Of a stretch of 64,000 nt of DNA, positions 1 through 7,200 are shown in pieces; the first letter of the stretch is position 1; each line of letters opens with the position of its first letter. The notes below the pieces were generated by a model. It had not been told where the DNA came from. It was given only the letters and a program-made list of their open reading frames with translations, and ran no database searches. The stretch is taken from contig JAHHIL010000002.1 in assembly GCA_019358975.1 (NCBI GenBank), forward strand, positions 186,001 through 250,000. The letters run 5' to 3'. Source of the DNA: Trichocoleus desertorum ATA4-8-CV12 (GTDB taxonomy: Bacteria; Cyanobacteriota; Cyanobacteriia; FACHB-46). Made by a program: the position numbers and the translations under genes.

Positions 1-47
1 TCTGCGATCGCGAGAATAAAAGAAACGCTTTGCTCGCTGCTAAACTC

Positions 48-680
48 ATGAATCTTTTTTCCTGGAACCAAAAATCTTGGAATAAAAAGCAACTGTTCGA
101 TCACTGGGCTCCCAGTTATGACTGGCTCTTTCCCTCGGTGTTTTACCAAGCCATTCATCAGCGATTGTTGGAATATGTCCAGCTAGGCGATCGCGCTGAA
201 GTCTTAGATTTAGGCTGTGGCACTGGGCGCTTACTGCATCGTTTAACCAAGCAGTTTCCCACCGTGCAAGGCACAGGACTAGATCTGTCGCCAGAAATGC
301 TACGGCAAGCTCAACTGCGACAAGCTCACCACCCTCAGCTCACCTATGTTCAGGGTAATGCCGAACAATTACCTTTCGCTGAGGCACAGTTCAATGCTGT
401 GTTTAATACGCTTAGCTTTTTACACTATCCGCAGCCAGAGCAAGTTTTAGCAGAAGTGAGCCGCGTCTTAAAGCCAGCAGGTTGCTTCTACCTGGTTGAT
501 TTGACTTGGCAGCCTTGGTCAGACGCCCAGATTCTCCTGATCTCACCGGGTGACATTCGGCTTTACAGCCGGCAAGCCCGTGAGCACTTGGGACAACAGG
601 CAGGACTAATTTGCCAAGGTCATCACTATTTGCTCGGTCCTGTAATGCTGACGCACTTTACTAAACCCAAAGATGCCTGA
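48..680 (+). CDS. SAM-dependent class I methyltransferase
   Basis: A 210-residue protein of the UbiE/Methyltransf_11 type that transfers a methyl group from S-adenosylmethionine to an unidentified small molecule. The glycine-rich SAM-binding motif I (VLDLGCGTGRLL) lies near residue 55, followed by an acidic residue at the end of strand 2 (TGLDLSPEML) and the NAEQLPFAEAQFNAV segment typical of motif II. The strand-5/helix region (LKPAGCFYLVDL) is also present. A TTG 18 bases upstream is in frame, but the ATG at 48 gives the usual N terminus. No membrane segment. The substrate cannot be told from sequence; neighbours do not help. Confidence 0.8.
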   Translation: MNLFSWNQKSWNKKQLFDHWAPSYDWLFPSVFYQAIHQRLLEYVQLGDRAEVLDLGCGTGRLLHRLTKQFPTVQGTGLDLSPEMLRQAQLRQAHHPQLTYVQGNAEQLPFAEAQFNAVFNTLSFLHYPQPEQVLAEVSRVLKPAGCFYLVDLTWQPWSDAQILLISPGDIRLYSRQAREHLGQQAGLICQGHHYLLGPVMLTHFTKPKDA

Positions 681-727
681 ATCCCATTCTGTTGTCTGTT
701 AGAAATAGATCGCTACAAATAGTAACG

Positions 728-1072
728 CTAGTCACAGATTAAAGACTCAAACGTGGCTCTCAAAGCCTGGAGATCTGCGATTCTAGCCACAATTAAGTTC
801 TCTTGGCCTGCATCTTCCAATCGATGTTTCCAAAGGTGAATTTTTTCAGAATTATTCATCCAAAAATCGACTACAGTTTGCACCACTTGATCTAAGTCCC
901 AATTACGTTTGGGTGGTACTGTTTCGACGGATTGAATAAAAGAATCCAGGGTACAGCGGTAAGAACCGATGTATTCCACACCAGGTTCTAGTTGCTTCTG
1001 AATAATTTCTTGTTGGTGATTGAAGAAATGTAAAATGGGTGAGACACCTAGGACTTCAAATGTGTATGTCAT
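728..1072 (-). CDS. Conserved hypothetical protein (114 aa)
   Basis: A 114-residue soluble protein I cannot assign to a function. It is acidic and hydrophilic with no signal peptide or membrane helix. The start is well supported: an AGGAG ribosome-binding site lies six bases before the ATG. It is transcribed toward the methyltransferase gene and divergently from the sugar kinase gene. The N-terminal half carries a pattern of aromatic and acidic residues (FFNHQQEIIQKQLEPG) and the C-terminal half looks helical. Nothing suggests transfer; composition matches its neighbours. Confidence 0.65.
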   Translation of the reverse strand: MTYTFEVLGVSPILHFFNHQQEIIQKQLEPGVEYIGSYRCTLDSFIQSVETVPPKRNWDLDQVVQTVVDFWMNNSEKIHLWKHRLEDAGQENLIVARIADLQALRATFESLICD

Positions 1073-1179
1073 GTGAAACTCCTAAAGAGTTTTTACCGTC
1101 CCTTATGAGAAATTAATTGTAATGAGTATAAAACCAAGCGTCTAACGTCAGTGGATAGATTTAATACCTTTTTAACCCA

Positions 1180-2442
1180 ATGAACCTATACCTTGGTCTA
1201 GATTTCGGTACCTCAGGAGCACGGGCGATCGCCATTGATGCGGAGGGTACTGTTCAAGCGCAAGTCACTTATGACTATGTGGCAACAGCTTCCAAGGATT
1301 GGATCACAAGTTGGCAAACGGCTTTATTTGCCTTAATTGAAAAGATTCCCTTAGACCTACGGCAGGCGATTCGAGCGATCGCGATCGATGGCACCTCTTC
1401 CACCGTATTAGTTTGCAATAGCGCCGGACGGCCCATTGGTGAACCTATCCTCTATAACGATGGGCGTGGAGCGGCAGTTCTAGAAATGGTGCAGGCGATC
1501 GCTCCTGCCAATCACAGCGTCATCAGTGCTACTTCTAGTCTCGCCAAGCTGTTATGGTGGACTCAGCAACCGCAGTTTACTCAGGTGCGCTATTTTCTGC
1601 ACCAAGCGGATTGGCTGGGGTTTCTCCTCCACGGCAAACTCGGTATCAGTGACTATCACAACAGCCTGAAGCTCGGTTACGATGCAGAGCAACTATGCTA
1701 CCCAGCTTGGCTAGAGAGCTTGCCCATGTCACCTCTGCTGCCCCAGGTCGTGGCTCCTGGTACTCCGATTGGCCCCATCAAAGCGGCGATCGCGACTCAG
1801 TTTAAGCTGCGATCGGATTGTGTAGTCTGTGCTGGCACTACCGACAGCATTGCCGCTTTTCTCGCCAGCGGAGCCGAAATTCCAGGGGAAGCAGTTACCT
1901 CCCTCGGCTCCACGTTAGTCCTCAAGCTTCTCAGCAAAACGCGGGTAGATGACGCCCAGTTTGGGATTTACAGCCATCGTTTAGGCGATTGGTGGTTGGT
2001 CGGTGGTGCGTCTAATGCAGGGGGTGTGGTTCTGCAAAAATTCTTTAGTGCTGAAGAACTAGAAACCCTCAGTACAAAAATTTCAGCAGATCAAGAAAGC
2101 ACGTTACACTACTATCCTTTACAGCAACCTGGAGAACGCTTCCCGATTAACGATCCAGCTCTAGCACCCCAACTAGATCCACGCCCCGAAAATCCTGTGG
2201 AATTTCTCCACGGCCTGTTGGAAGGCATGGCCCGAATTGAAGCTCAAGGCTATGACCTCTTGCAGAAGCTAGGTGCTAGCCCCCTCAAGCAGGTTTATAC
2301 AGCCGGAGGTGGGGCAGCAAATTCAGCTTGGACTCAGATTCGATCGCGCCAATTGGGAATGCCAGTCCTGCGTTCTACTCAAACTGAAGCGGCTTACGGT
2401 ACTGCTCTTTTAGCCATGCGAGGAGTTAATCAGCCTTTGTAA
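1180..2442 (+). CDS. FGGY-family carbohydrate kinase (ribulose kinase-like)
   Basis: A 420-residue cytoplasmic sugar kinase that would phosphorylate a pentulose with ATP. The N-terminal phosphate-binding loop (LGLDFGTSGARAIAID) and the second-domain motif IDGTSSTVLV are characteristic of FGGY kinases; the catalytic Asp is expected in the TTDSIAAFLASG segment. The C-terminal ATP-binding motif (YTAGGGAANSAWTQIRS) is intact. Length and motifs match the short cyanobacterial/plant group that includes the Synechococcus elongatus kinase SePSK, reported as a D-ribulose kinase; that substrate is an inference by family. The last 13 bases overlap the convergent acetyltransferase gene. No Shine-Dalgarno sequence is evident before the ATG. 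Confidence 0.85.
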   Translation: MNLYLGLDFGTSGARAIAIDAEGTVQAQVTYDYVATASKDWITSWQTALFALIEKIPLDLRQAIRAIAIDGTSSTVLVCNSAGRPIGEPILYNDGRGAAVLEMVQAIAPANHSVISATSSLAKLLWWTQQPQFTQVRYFLHQADWLGFLLHGKLGISDYHNSLKLGYDAEQLCYPAWLESLPMSPLLPQVVAPGTPIGPIKAAIATQFKLRSDCVVCAGTTDSIAAFLASGAEIPGEAVTSLGSTLVLKLLSKTRVDDAQFGIYSHRLGDWWLVGGASNAGGVVLQKFFSAEELETLSTKISADQESTLHYYPLQQPGERFPINDPALAPQLDPRPENPVEFLHGLLEGMARIEAQGYDLLQKLGASPLKQVYTAGGGAANSAWTQIRSRQLGMPVLRSTQTEAAYGTALLAMRGVNQPL

Positions 2443-2975
2443 TCGGCCTGTATGAGTGGTAAGTCTAGGGTCATGGTGAAAGAGATGCCACCTGTGCGAT
2501 TAACTACTTCGCTGCCTGCGATCGCTCGAAATCCCCATCGTTCATATAACCGTAGGGCAGGATTATTGTCTCTAACGCTGAGAGAAATGGCTCGATAAAC
2601 TGGCTTTGCCGCTTCTAGCAAATGAGCGATTAATTGATTGCCAATGCCTCGATTGCAGTGTTCTGGCAGGACGGCGATCGCTAACTCTGGCACGTCATCA
2701 GCAACCCAACCAAATCCTTTTTCTGCCCCTGTCCACAGCCTGATCCAGACAGCTCCGACTTTCTGGCCCACAGTTTGATTGGTAGCGGAAGCGATCGCCA
2801 CAAATCCTAGATCGCCTTCTCGCCCCCAACCTTCGACATACCGTCTCAACAGAGGATGCTTCTTAGCGGCACCAATGTCCGTTTCACCCTCGTCTCGCAG
2901 GTGAGCTGCTTCAAACAACATCTCCCACAAAAACGGCTCATCCGCGATCGTGAGGGGTTGAATCAAGTAGTGCAT
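2430..2975 (-). CDS. GNAT-family N-acetyltransferase
   Basis: A 181-residue acetyl-CoA-dependent acetyltransferase. The acetyl-CoA pyrophosphate-binding motif A is present (LPEHCNRGIGNQLIAHLL, the R/Q-x-x-G-x-G/A pattern) near residue 110, followed by the LSVRDNNPALRLYERWGF segment that typifies RimI-like GNATs. The open frame extends 37 codons further upstream to a weak start, but the ATG at 2975 (HYLIQPLTIADEPFL) gives the standard GNAT N terminus, so that start is used. It overlaps the convergent sugar kinase gene by 13 bases. The acceptor molecule (amine, peptide or antibiotic) cannot be deduced. Confidence 0.8.
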   Translation of the reverse strand: MHYLIQPLTIADEPFLWEMLFEAAHLRDEGETDIGAAKKHPLLRRYVEGWGREGDLGFVAIASATNQTVGQKVGAVWIRLWTGAEKGFGWVADDVPELAIAVLPEHCNRGIGNQLIAHLLEAAKPVYRAISLSVRDNNPALRLYERWGFRAIAGSEVVNRTGGISFTMTLDLPLIQADYKG

Positions 2976-3215
2976 CTGTGTATCTACGTCATGGATTTCT
3001 GCTTGTTTGTCGCAAAATATCGCGTATTTCACGCAAGTAGATTTTGATTTCTCCGAGAGTGCTAACGAACCAAAGCAAAAGGACAAGTTGAGCCAATATC
3101 AACAATAGAGGAAACCAGATAATTCCTGCATTCAGCATTAGATATTTACCCGTTCACTTTATTCAAAAGTTGCTCCACAAGGCTGACCAAGCGATCGCCC
3201 TACCTACCAGTAAAG

Positions 3216-5351
3216 CTAATTCTCCATGACTACTGTGGAAATAGCTTCCGTAGGAATAGCTTCTTCGGAGTTGATTTGAAACAGGCAATTGCGGCCTTGG
3301 GCCTTAGCGCGATACAGCCCTTGATCAGCAGCCACAATTAACGTCGCGGAAGAAAATTGGTTTTTGGGAATCGTGGTTGCAATGCCAAGACTGAGCGTAA
3401 TAAACTCAGCGACTTGAGAACTCGCGTGGGGAATTTGTAAAGCTCTGACATTTGCCTGCATCTGCGCTGCAACGATAGCGGCACCCGCAGCATCAGTATT
3501 GGCTAGAATCACCGCAAACTCCTCACCCCCGTAACGCGCCACCAAATCAGCGGGACGCTTCACCGCTTGCGCGATCGCCTGAGCCACTTGCCTCAAAGCA
3601 TCATCGCCTGCCAAGTGCCCGTAGGTGTCGTTGTACAGCTTAAAGCAATCAACATCGCACAAAATCATGGATAAAGGAGATTGCTCTCGCACCAGTCTCT
3701 GCCATTCTTGGGCCAAGAACTCATCAAAGCAACGGCGATTAGCCACCTGAGTCAGCCCATCTGAAGAGGCGAGTCGCTGTAGCTCTTGGTTAGCCTGTTG
3801 TAGTTGCTGATAAAGCTCTGATTGCTGAATGGCGATCGCAGCTTGGCTCGCTAACTGATTGAACAAATTGATTTCGGCAGGTTGCCAGCTTCTAGGCTCA
3901 CTACATTGATGAGCAATTAATAATCCCCAGAGCTTCTCCTGCTGCAAGATGGGCACGACTAAATTGGCTCGAATTTGGAGATCTTGCAAGAGCTGCACAT
4001 GACAAGGAGTGAGTCCCGCCGCATGAATATCTGCGATCGCTTTACTGCGTCCTTTTTGGTAGTCGTAGGCATGATTGGATTGGAAGCAAGTGTCAATGAC
4101 ATGCAGTCCCAGAATGGGCAGCCAGCCCTCTGCCACAGACTCCACTACCACAACTCCACTCCAATCGGAGTCAAACCGATACAGCACCACACGGTCTACT
4201 CCAAAGAGTTGCCGAACTTCTGCGGCAGTAGTCTGCAAAATCTCATTTAAGTCCAGCGATTGCCGAATCCGTTGCGTAATAGCGGCTACAATTCGCTCTG
4301 ATTCCCTTTGTTTGCTATGCAGTTCTGCTTCAGCCAGCTCTGTAGTTGCGCTTTTTAGGACAATGCTGTTAGGGGAGGTCGCGATCGCCCCTAAACTAGG
4401 CGTCACAGCCGCAGGCACAGCACTTGGCTTCGCAATCAAATATCCTTGGGCAAAAGTTGCTCCTCGCTCCCGCAGCCAACCCAGTTCCTCTACGCACTCA
4501 ATGCCCTCAGCCACAGTTTGGATGTTTAACTGCTGCGTAATTTCTAAAATCTTTTCTGTAATTAGAGCTTTGTACGGGTCTTGATGCACATCTCGTACTA
4601 AACCCATATCTAACTTGAGAAAGTCCGGGCGCAACTGATGCAACAAATTGAGGCTAGAGTAGCCAGAACCCAAGTCATCCAACGCAATCAAAAATCCTGC
4701 ATCTCGGTAATACTTTAAAATCGATTTGAGATGGTCTAAATCCTGGGGATGATTAGACTCAATTACTTCAAATACAACCTGCTCATGAGCAATCCCTGCG
4801 GCATCAATGGCATGGACGGTGCTGCGTAGGCAAGAAACAGGGTCGTATAAAGCAGTCGGTGAGAAATTAATAAAAATGTGACTAGAAATTTGATGTTGGT
4901 TCGCTTGGGCGATCGCGCTTAAACGAGCCAACCGATCCACTTGCGGAAGCAGACCTGCTTCGGTTGCCAGCTCTAAAATGGCCCCTGGCATAATCAAATT
5001 ATTTTGCTGATCAAACCCGCGTAGCAGCGCTTCGTGAGCATAGATCCGAGAAGTATCTTTGATATGAACAATCGGTTGAAAAAAGCTGGTGAAACGTTTC
5101 GCAGCCAGCATCTCTACGAGCCAATCCGACTGAGTAAACTTGATAAAACGCTGGAGCGAGGTAATATCGCTGAAGTCTTGAATTTGGGGTTGAACATTAC
5201 CCCGAATAAACAACGCTTGAGTTTCTTTCAATTCTATCGGAGTCAGCAAACGACCAATATTTTGAGCTAGCTCTTGGGCTTGCCCTGGCTCGCAAGGAAC
5301 ACTCAAACCTAGAAATAGCCTACCTGCCTCACCAGCCCCACAAGAGACCAA
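3216..5351 (-). CDS. EAL-GAF-GGDEF c-di-GMP turnover protein, 5' end disrupted by an insertion
   Basis: A soluble bifunctional second-messenger protein with an N-terminal EAL phosphodiesterase domain (about residues 85-325), a GAF sensor domain (about 355-515) and a C-terminal GGDEF cyclase domain (about 545-695). EAL catalytic motifs are intact: EALLRG at 107-112, DDLGSGYSSL, KLDMGLVRD and TVAEGIE. The GGDEF active site reads RYGGEEF and an inhibitory RxxD site (RPAD) lies five residues before it, so both activities look possible. The only start available in the present sequence is a TTG at 5351, with no ribosome site. Upstream the frame meets a TAG inside a 400-bp mobile element; removing that element joins the frame to a GTG at 5808 preceded by GGTAGG. 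I therefore infer a 730-residue ancestral protein that has lost about 19 residues, none in a catalytic domain. Whether it is still translated is unknown. Confidence 0.85.
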   Translation of the reverse strand: MVSCGAGEAGRLFLGLSVPCEPGQAQELAQNIGRLLTPIELKETQALFIRGNVQPQIQDFSDITSLQRFIKFTQSDWLVEMLAAKRFTSFFQPIVHIKDTSRIYAHEALLRGFDQQNNLIMPGAILELATEAGLLPQVDRLARLSAIAQANQHQISSHIFINFSPTALYDPVSCLRSTVHAIDAAGIAHEQVVFEVIESNHPQDLDHLKSILKYYRDAGFLIALDDLGSGYSSLNLLHQLRPDFLKLDMGLVRDVHQDPYKALITEKILEITQQLNIQTVAEGIECVEELGWLRERGATFAQGYLIAKPSAVPAAVTPSLGAIATSPNSIVLKSATTELAEAELHSKQRESERIVAAITQRIRQSLDLNEILQTTAAEVRQLFGVDRVVLYRFDSDWSGVVVVESVAEGWLPILGLHVIDTCFQSNHAYDYQKGRSKAIADIHAAGLTPCHVQLLQDLQIRANLVVPILQQEKLWGLLIAHQCSEPRSWQPAEINLFNQLASQAAIAIQQSELYQQLQQANQELQRLASSDGLTQVANRRCFDEFLAQEWQRLVREQSPLSMILCDVDCFKLYNDTYGHLAGDDALRQVAQAIAQAVKRPADLVARYGGEEFAVILANTDAAGAAIVAAQMQANVRALQIPHASSQVAEFITLSLGIATTIPKNQFSSATLIVAADQGLYRAKAQGRNCLFQINSEEAIPTEAISTVVMEN

Positions 5352-5368
5352 GTTATCAGAACCTTGGG

Positions 5369-5768
5369 TCTAAAACCCCGTCCTTCTAGGACGGCTTTTG
5401 ATAGAATTGTGCTAGCTGCCAAGGTGAAACTCCTTTGCCATCGTGAAACGGTTAAGACACACTTTTAGGCATAAAGTAGGGGCACCGAGCGTCGAAAACT
5501 CGTTAAACAGGCAGGGAAAGCAACGTCTTCCCACGACAGAGAAAACCAAATACTCAGTTGCCAGGAAACGTAAGGCGGGGCACGCCTTAACGCTAGGCTT
5601 TTATCCTAGTACGCTTGGGGAGACAGGCCCCTCTGGAGTAGACCAAGTTAAGCTCGTCAATTCGTGTGCTCACGGTTGGTTGGTTTAAGGATTGCCGCAA
5701 GGATGGCTTGCTTTAAGGTTTGTCGAAGATCCAAGAATCCCCGTGCGTTCACGCCGGGGAGTGTCAAA
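5369..5768 (+). mobile_element. 400-bp non-autonomous IS200/IS605-type element
   Basis: The left end has a perfect 7-bp hairpin (CCGTCCT / AGGACGG, 5378-5394) just inside the boundary. The right end reads GAAT, then a hairpin CCCCG...CGGGG, then AGTG and TCAA (5737-5768); the GAAT guide and TCAA cleavage tetranucleotide match the right-end layout described for IS608-type transposases. There is no tnpA and no intact tnpB inside; residues like TnpB C-terminal sequence are in the right part. Boundaries were fixed by the fact that removing exactly 5369-5768 restores the reading frame of the flanking EAL-GAF-GGDEF gene. The left target (bases just before 5369 read CCTTGGG) is not a tetranucleotide I recognise, so the left border may be off by a few bases. 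Confidence 0.8.
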
Positions 5769-5784
5769 GCAAGCACAGGATTTG
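5530..5784 (+). ncRNA. Omega-RNA-like (TnpB guide RNA) 3' region without tnpB
   Basis: The right part of the 400-bp element resembles the structured, coding-overlapping 3' end of cyanobacterial tnpB genes from which omega (right-end) RNAs are processed: several stem-loops (GGCGGGGCACGCC, TAGGCTTTTATCCTA, GGGGAGACAGGCCCC) followed by the terminal CCCCG...CGGGG hairpin and the GAGTGTCAA end. In known TnpB systems the scaffold ends at that point and the next roughly 16 bases act as guide; here they would be 5769-5784, the antisense of the EAL gene's first codons. The 5' limit is a guess. No matching TnpB is encoded in the window; the resident TnpB element ends in GTCAC, not TCAA. Confidence 0.5.
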
Positions 5785-5808
5785 GGATTAGAATCGCTTT
5801 GGCTCACA
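5769..5808 (-). pseudogene. Severed 5' end of the EAL-GAF-GGDEF gene
   Basis: On the minus strand a GTG at 5808 follows a GGTAGG ribosome site with a six-base spacer and opens thirteen codons (M S Q S D S N P K S C A C) that run straight into the right end of the 400-bp element. When the element is removed the next codons are S Q G S D N, continuing in phase into the EAL gene at 5366. The upstream in-frame stop (TAA, about 5833) closes the frame just before the proposed start. This is inferred from reading-frame logic, not from alignment. Confidence 0.65.
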
Positions 5809-5999
5809 ACTTGCCTACCGTTAAAACAGCTTTATTAGTAATTCCCATGATGACTTACTAAAGTCCGCAACATGGGGTAATTCCTTTAAAGACTGCTTAA
5901 CTTAAAGACATCTTTGCGCCTATTTGGTGAGTTACCGCATAGCCGAAACCTAGCCCAGCAGGATGACGAAAGAAGAATAGGGAGGAAGGAGCGATCGCG

Positions 6000-6168
6000 A
6001 TCGTCTAGATGTGGCTTATCTCACACCAGAATTAGTAGCCCAATTTGCTGATGTTGCGGTCTTGCCTCAAAGTTTTCCATTCATTACTGCGATCGCCTCA
6101 CCGGATGACAGCGCTGAAAAGTTGTTTACTAGGATTAGAGTTGAAGAGTGCTTGCTGAGAGGGCGATC
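6000..6168 (+). pseudogene. Uma2-family (DUF820) nuclease fragment, copy A
   Basis: Translation gives RLDVAYLTPELVAQFAD, SFPFITAIASPDDSAEKLF and then VEECLLRG, which corresponds to the middle of Uma2-family PD-(D/E)xK nucleases (DVAY, ...ASPDDSAEELF..VEEYLxSG). The N-terminal third and the catalytic C-terminal strand are missing, and the reading frame runs into the end of the PIN toxin gene. A second, more decayed copy lies at 6899, so the two fragments flank the toxin-antitoxin genes in direct orientation. A short open frame (6011-6229) here is therefore a remnant and not a gene. Confidence 0.6.
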
Positions 6169-6170
6169 GT

Positions 6171-6587
6171 TCACCCCTTTCGTAGTAGTGCTCGATAACC
6201 AGCTTGAACAAAATGAATATCCGCAGTGACAGCATCTACCAAATTCTGCTCTCGCATGACTACAAACGAGATACAGTCGGTGAGACCCCAATCCTTATCT
6301 GGACGGCTTTGGTAAAGTTGTAGAGCAGTTGTCAAAAGCTGCGTATTGACAGTTACAACACGCATATTAGTCGTCTTATAGCACTGCTGAATGAATTGAA
6401 CTGCGGCTGCACGGTTTACAGCACTTAGGGCGTTACCGACTTCAACCAAAATCGCTTCAGTCAACCAAACTTCAGCAGCGGCTCGCATTCTCGGTAGAAA
6501 CAATTTGGCTTGGTCGTGGTACTGATCCTGCTTATTAAGTAGTGCTTGAATAAATACAGTGTCTAGAAATAAGCGATCGCTACTCAT
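6171..6587 (-). CDS. PIN-domain toxin (VapC-like)
   Basis: A 138-residue PIN-domain ribonuclease, the toxin of a type II module. Acidic residues expected to bind Mg2+ are in place: Asp in the first strand (FLDTVFIQAL), Glu in LVEVGNAL near residue 47, Asp in DWGLTDCISF near 98 and Asp in VTADIHF near 122. The gene begins inside the 3' end of the antitoxin gene (8-base overlap), the usual sign of translational coupling. It is flanked on both sides by decayed Uma2 fragments. Target RNA is unknown. Confidence 0.85.
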   Translation of the reverse strand: MSSDRLFLDTVFIQALLNKQDQYHDQAKLFLPRMRAAAEVWLTEAILVEVGNALSAVNRAAAVQFIQQCYKTTNMRVVTVNTQLLTTALQLYQSRPDKDWGLTDCISFVVMREQNLVDAVTADIHFVQAGYRALLRKG

Positions 6588-6822
6588 TCTCGTTTTCTAT
6601 CTTTGCAGTGCCGTATAGATAGTGATCATGCTCTGTAGCCCAATCGCTTGGTGCATCGACAGTCCCAACCAGCGCTTCTAGCGTATCCCAAGCATTATTT
6701 TCCGTAGATTCAGAGTTTAAGTTTTGAATTGTAATCAGGTAGCGAGTATTGGGTTGCAAGTTCAAAGGCAACTCTGGTCGTAACACTTGACCATCAAAAA
6801 CAACTGTTAGGGTTTGCTCCAT
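6580..6822 (-). CDS. Antitoxin of the PIN module (AF2212/DUF104-like)
   Basis: An 80-residue protein whose N terminus forms a small beta sheet (TLTVVFDGQVLRPELPLNL) followed by NTRYLITIQN, the pattern of the AF2212/PG0164-like antitoxin family that accompanies VapC-type PIN toxins. The acidic C-terminal half (about residues 38-80) is likely the flexible part that wraps the toxin. It is the first gene of a two-gene operon and overlaps the toxin by 8 bases. Such complexes normally repress their own promoter, which would lie in 6823-6900; I see no clear operator there. Confidence 0.75.
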   Translation of the reverse strand: MEQTLTVVFDGQVLRPELPLNLQPNTRYLITIQNLNSESTENNAWDTLEALVGTVDAPSDWATEHDHYLYGTAKIENENE

Positions 6823-6898
6823 GAGAAGAACCTTCTAGTGAGTGGGGAGAGCTAATTTCTATTGTAGAAAGCGATCGCCCTCTCAATTAGATATGCGA

Positions 6899-7048
6899 TC
6901 GTCTAGATGTGGCTTATCTTACACCCACCTTATTAGCCCAATCTGCTGCTGTTGCGATCTTGTCTTAAGGGTTTCCGCTCATTGCCGCGATCGCTTCACC
7001 AGATGACAGCGCTGAGGAGCTGTTTGCCAACGCGGAGAAGGGTTACTA
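6899..7048 (+). pseudogene. Uma2-family (DUF820) nuclease fragment, copy B
   Basis: Starts with the same bases as copy A (CGATCGTCTAGATGTGGCTT) and encodes RLDVAYLTPTLLAQSA, an in-frame TAA, then GFPLIAAIASPDDSAEELF. The two copies are aligned over about 135 bases with scattered substitutions and one internal stop in this copy, so they form imperfect direct repeats on either side of the toxin-antitoxin pair. Sequence 3' of about 7048 no longer resembles the family. The rest of 6835-7200 has no gene that I can support. Confidence 0.55.
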
Positions 7049-7200
7049 TTTCTTGAAACTCAATAGATTTTAGTAATTACGTCAAATCAATGACTTGTAT
7101 TTAGTTCAGGAGAAATGGTTAGCACTCAACTGTAAGGGTTTACAATTTCAGTCTATGAGCTATTGAGTTGAAGACTAGCTTATGAAGAGAATTAATAGAT

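Noticed and set aside
5443-5861. Open frames of 81 and 65 residues within and beside the 400-bp element
   Set aside because: They overlap the omega-RNA-like part and the element's end; no ribosome site and no complete family pattern. They are best read as the leftover tnpB 3' coding part.
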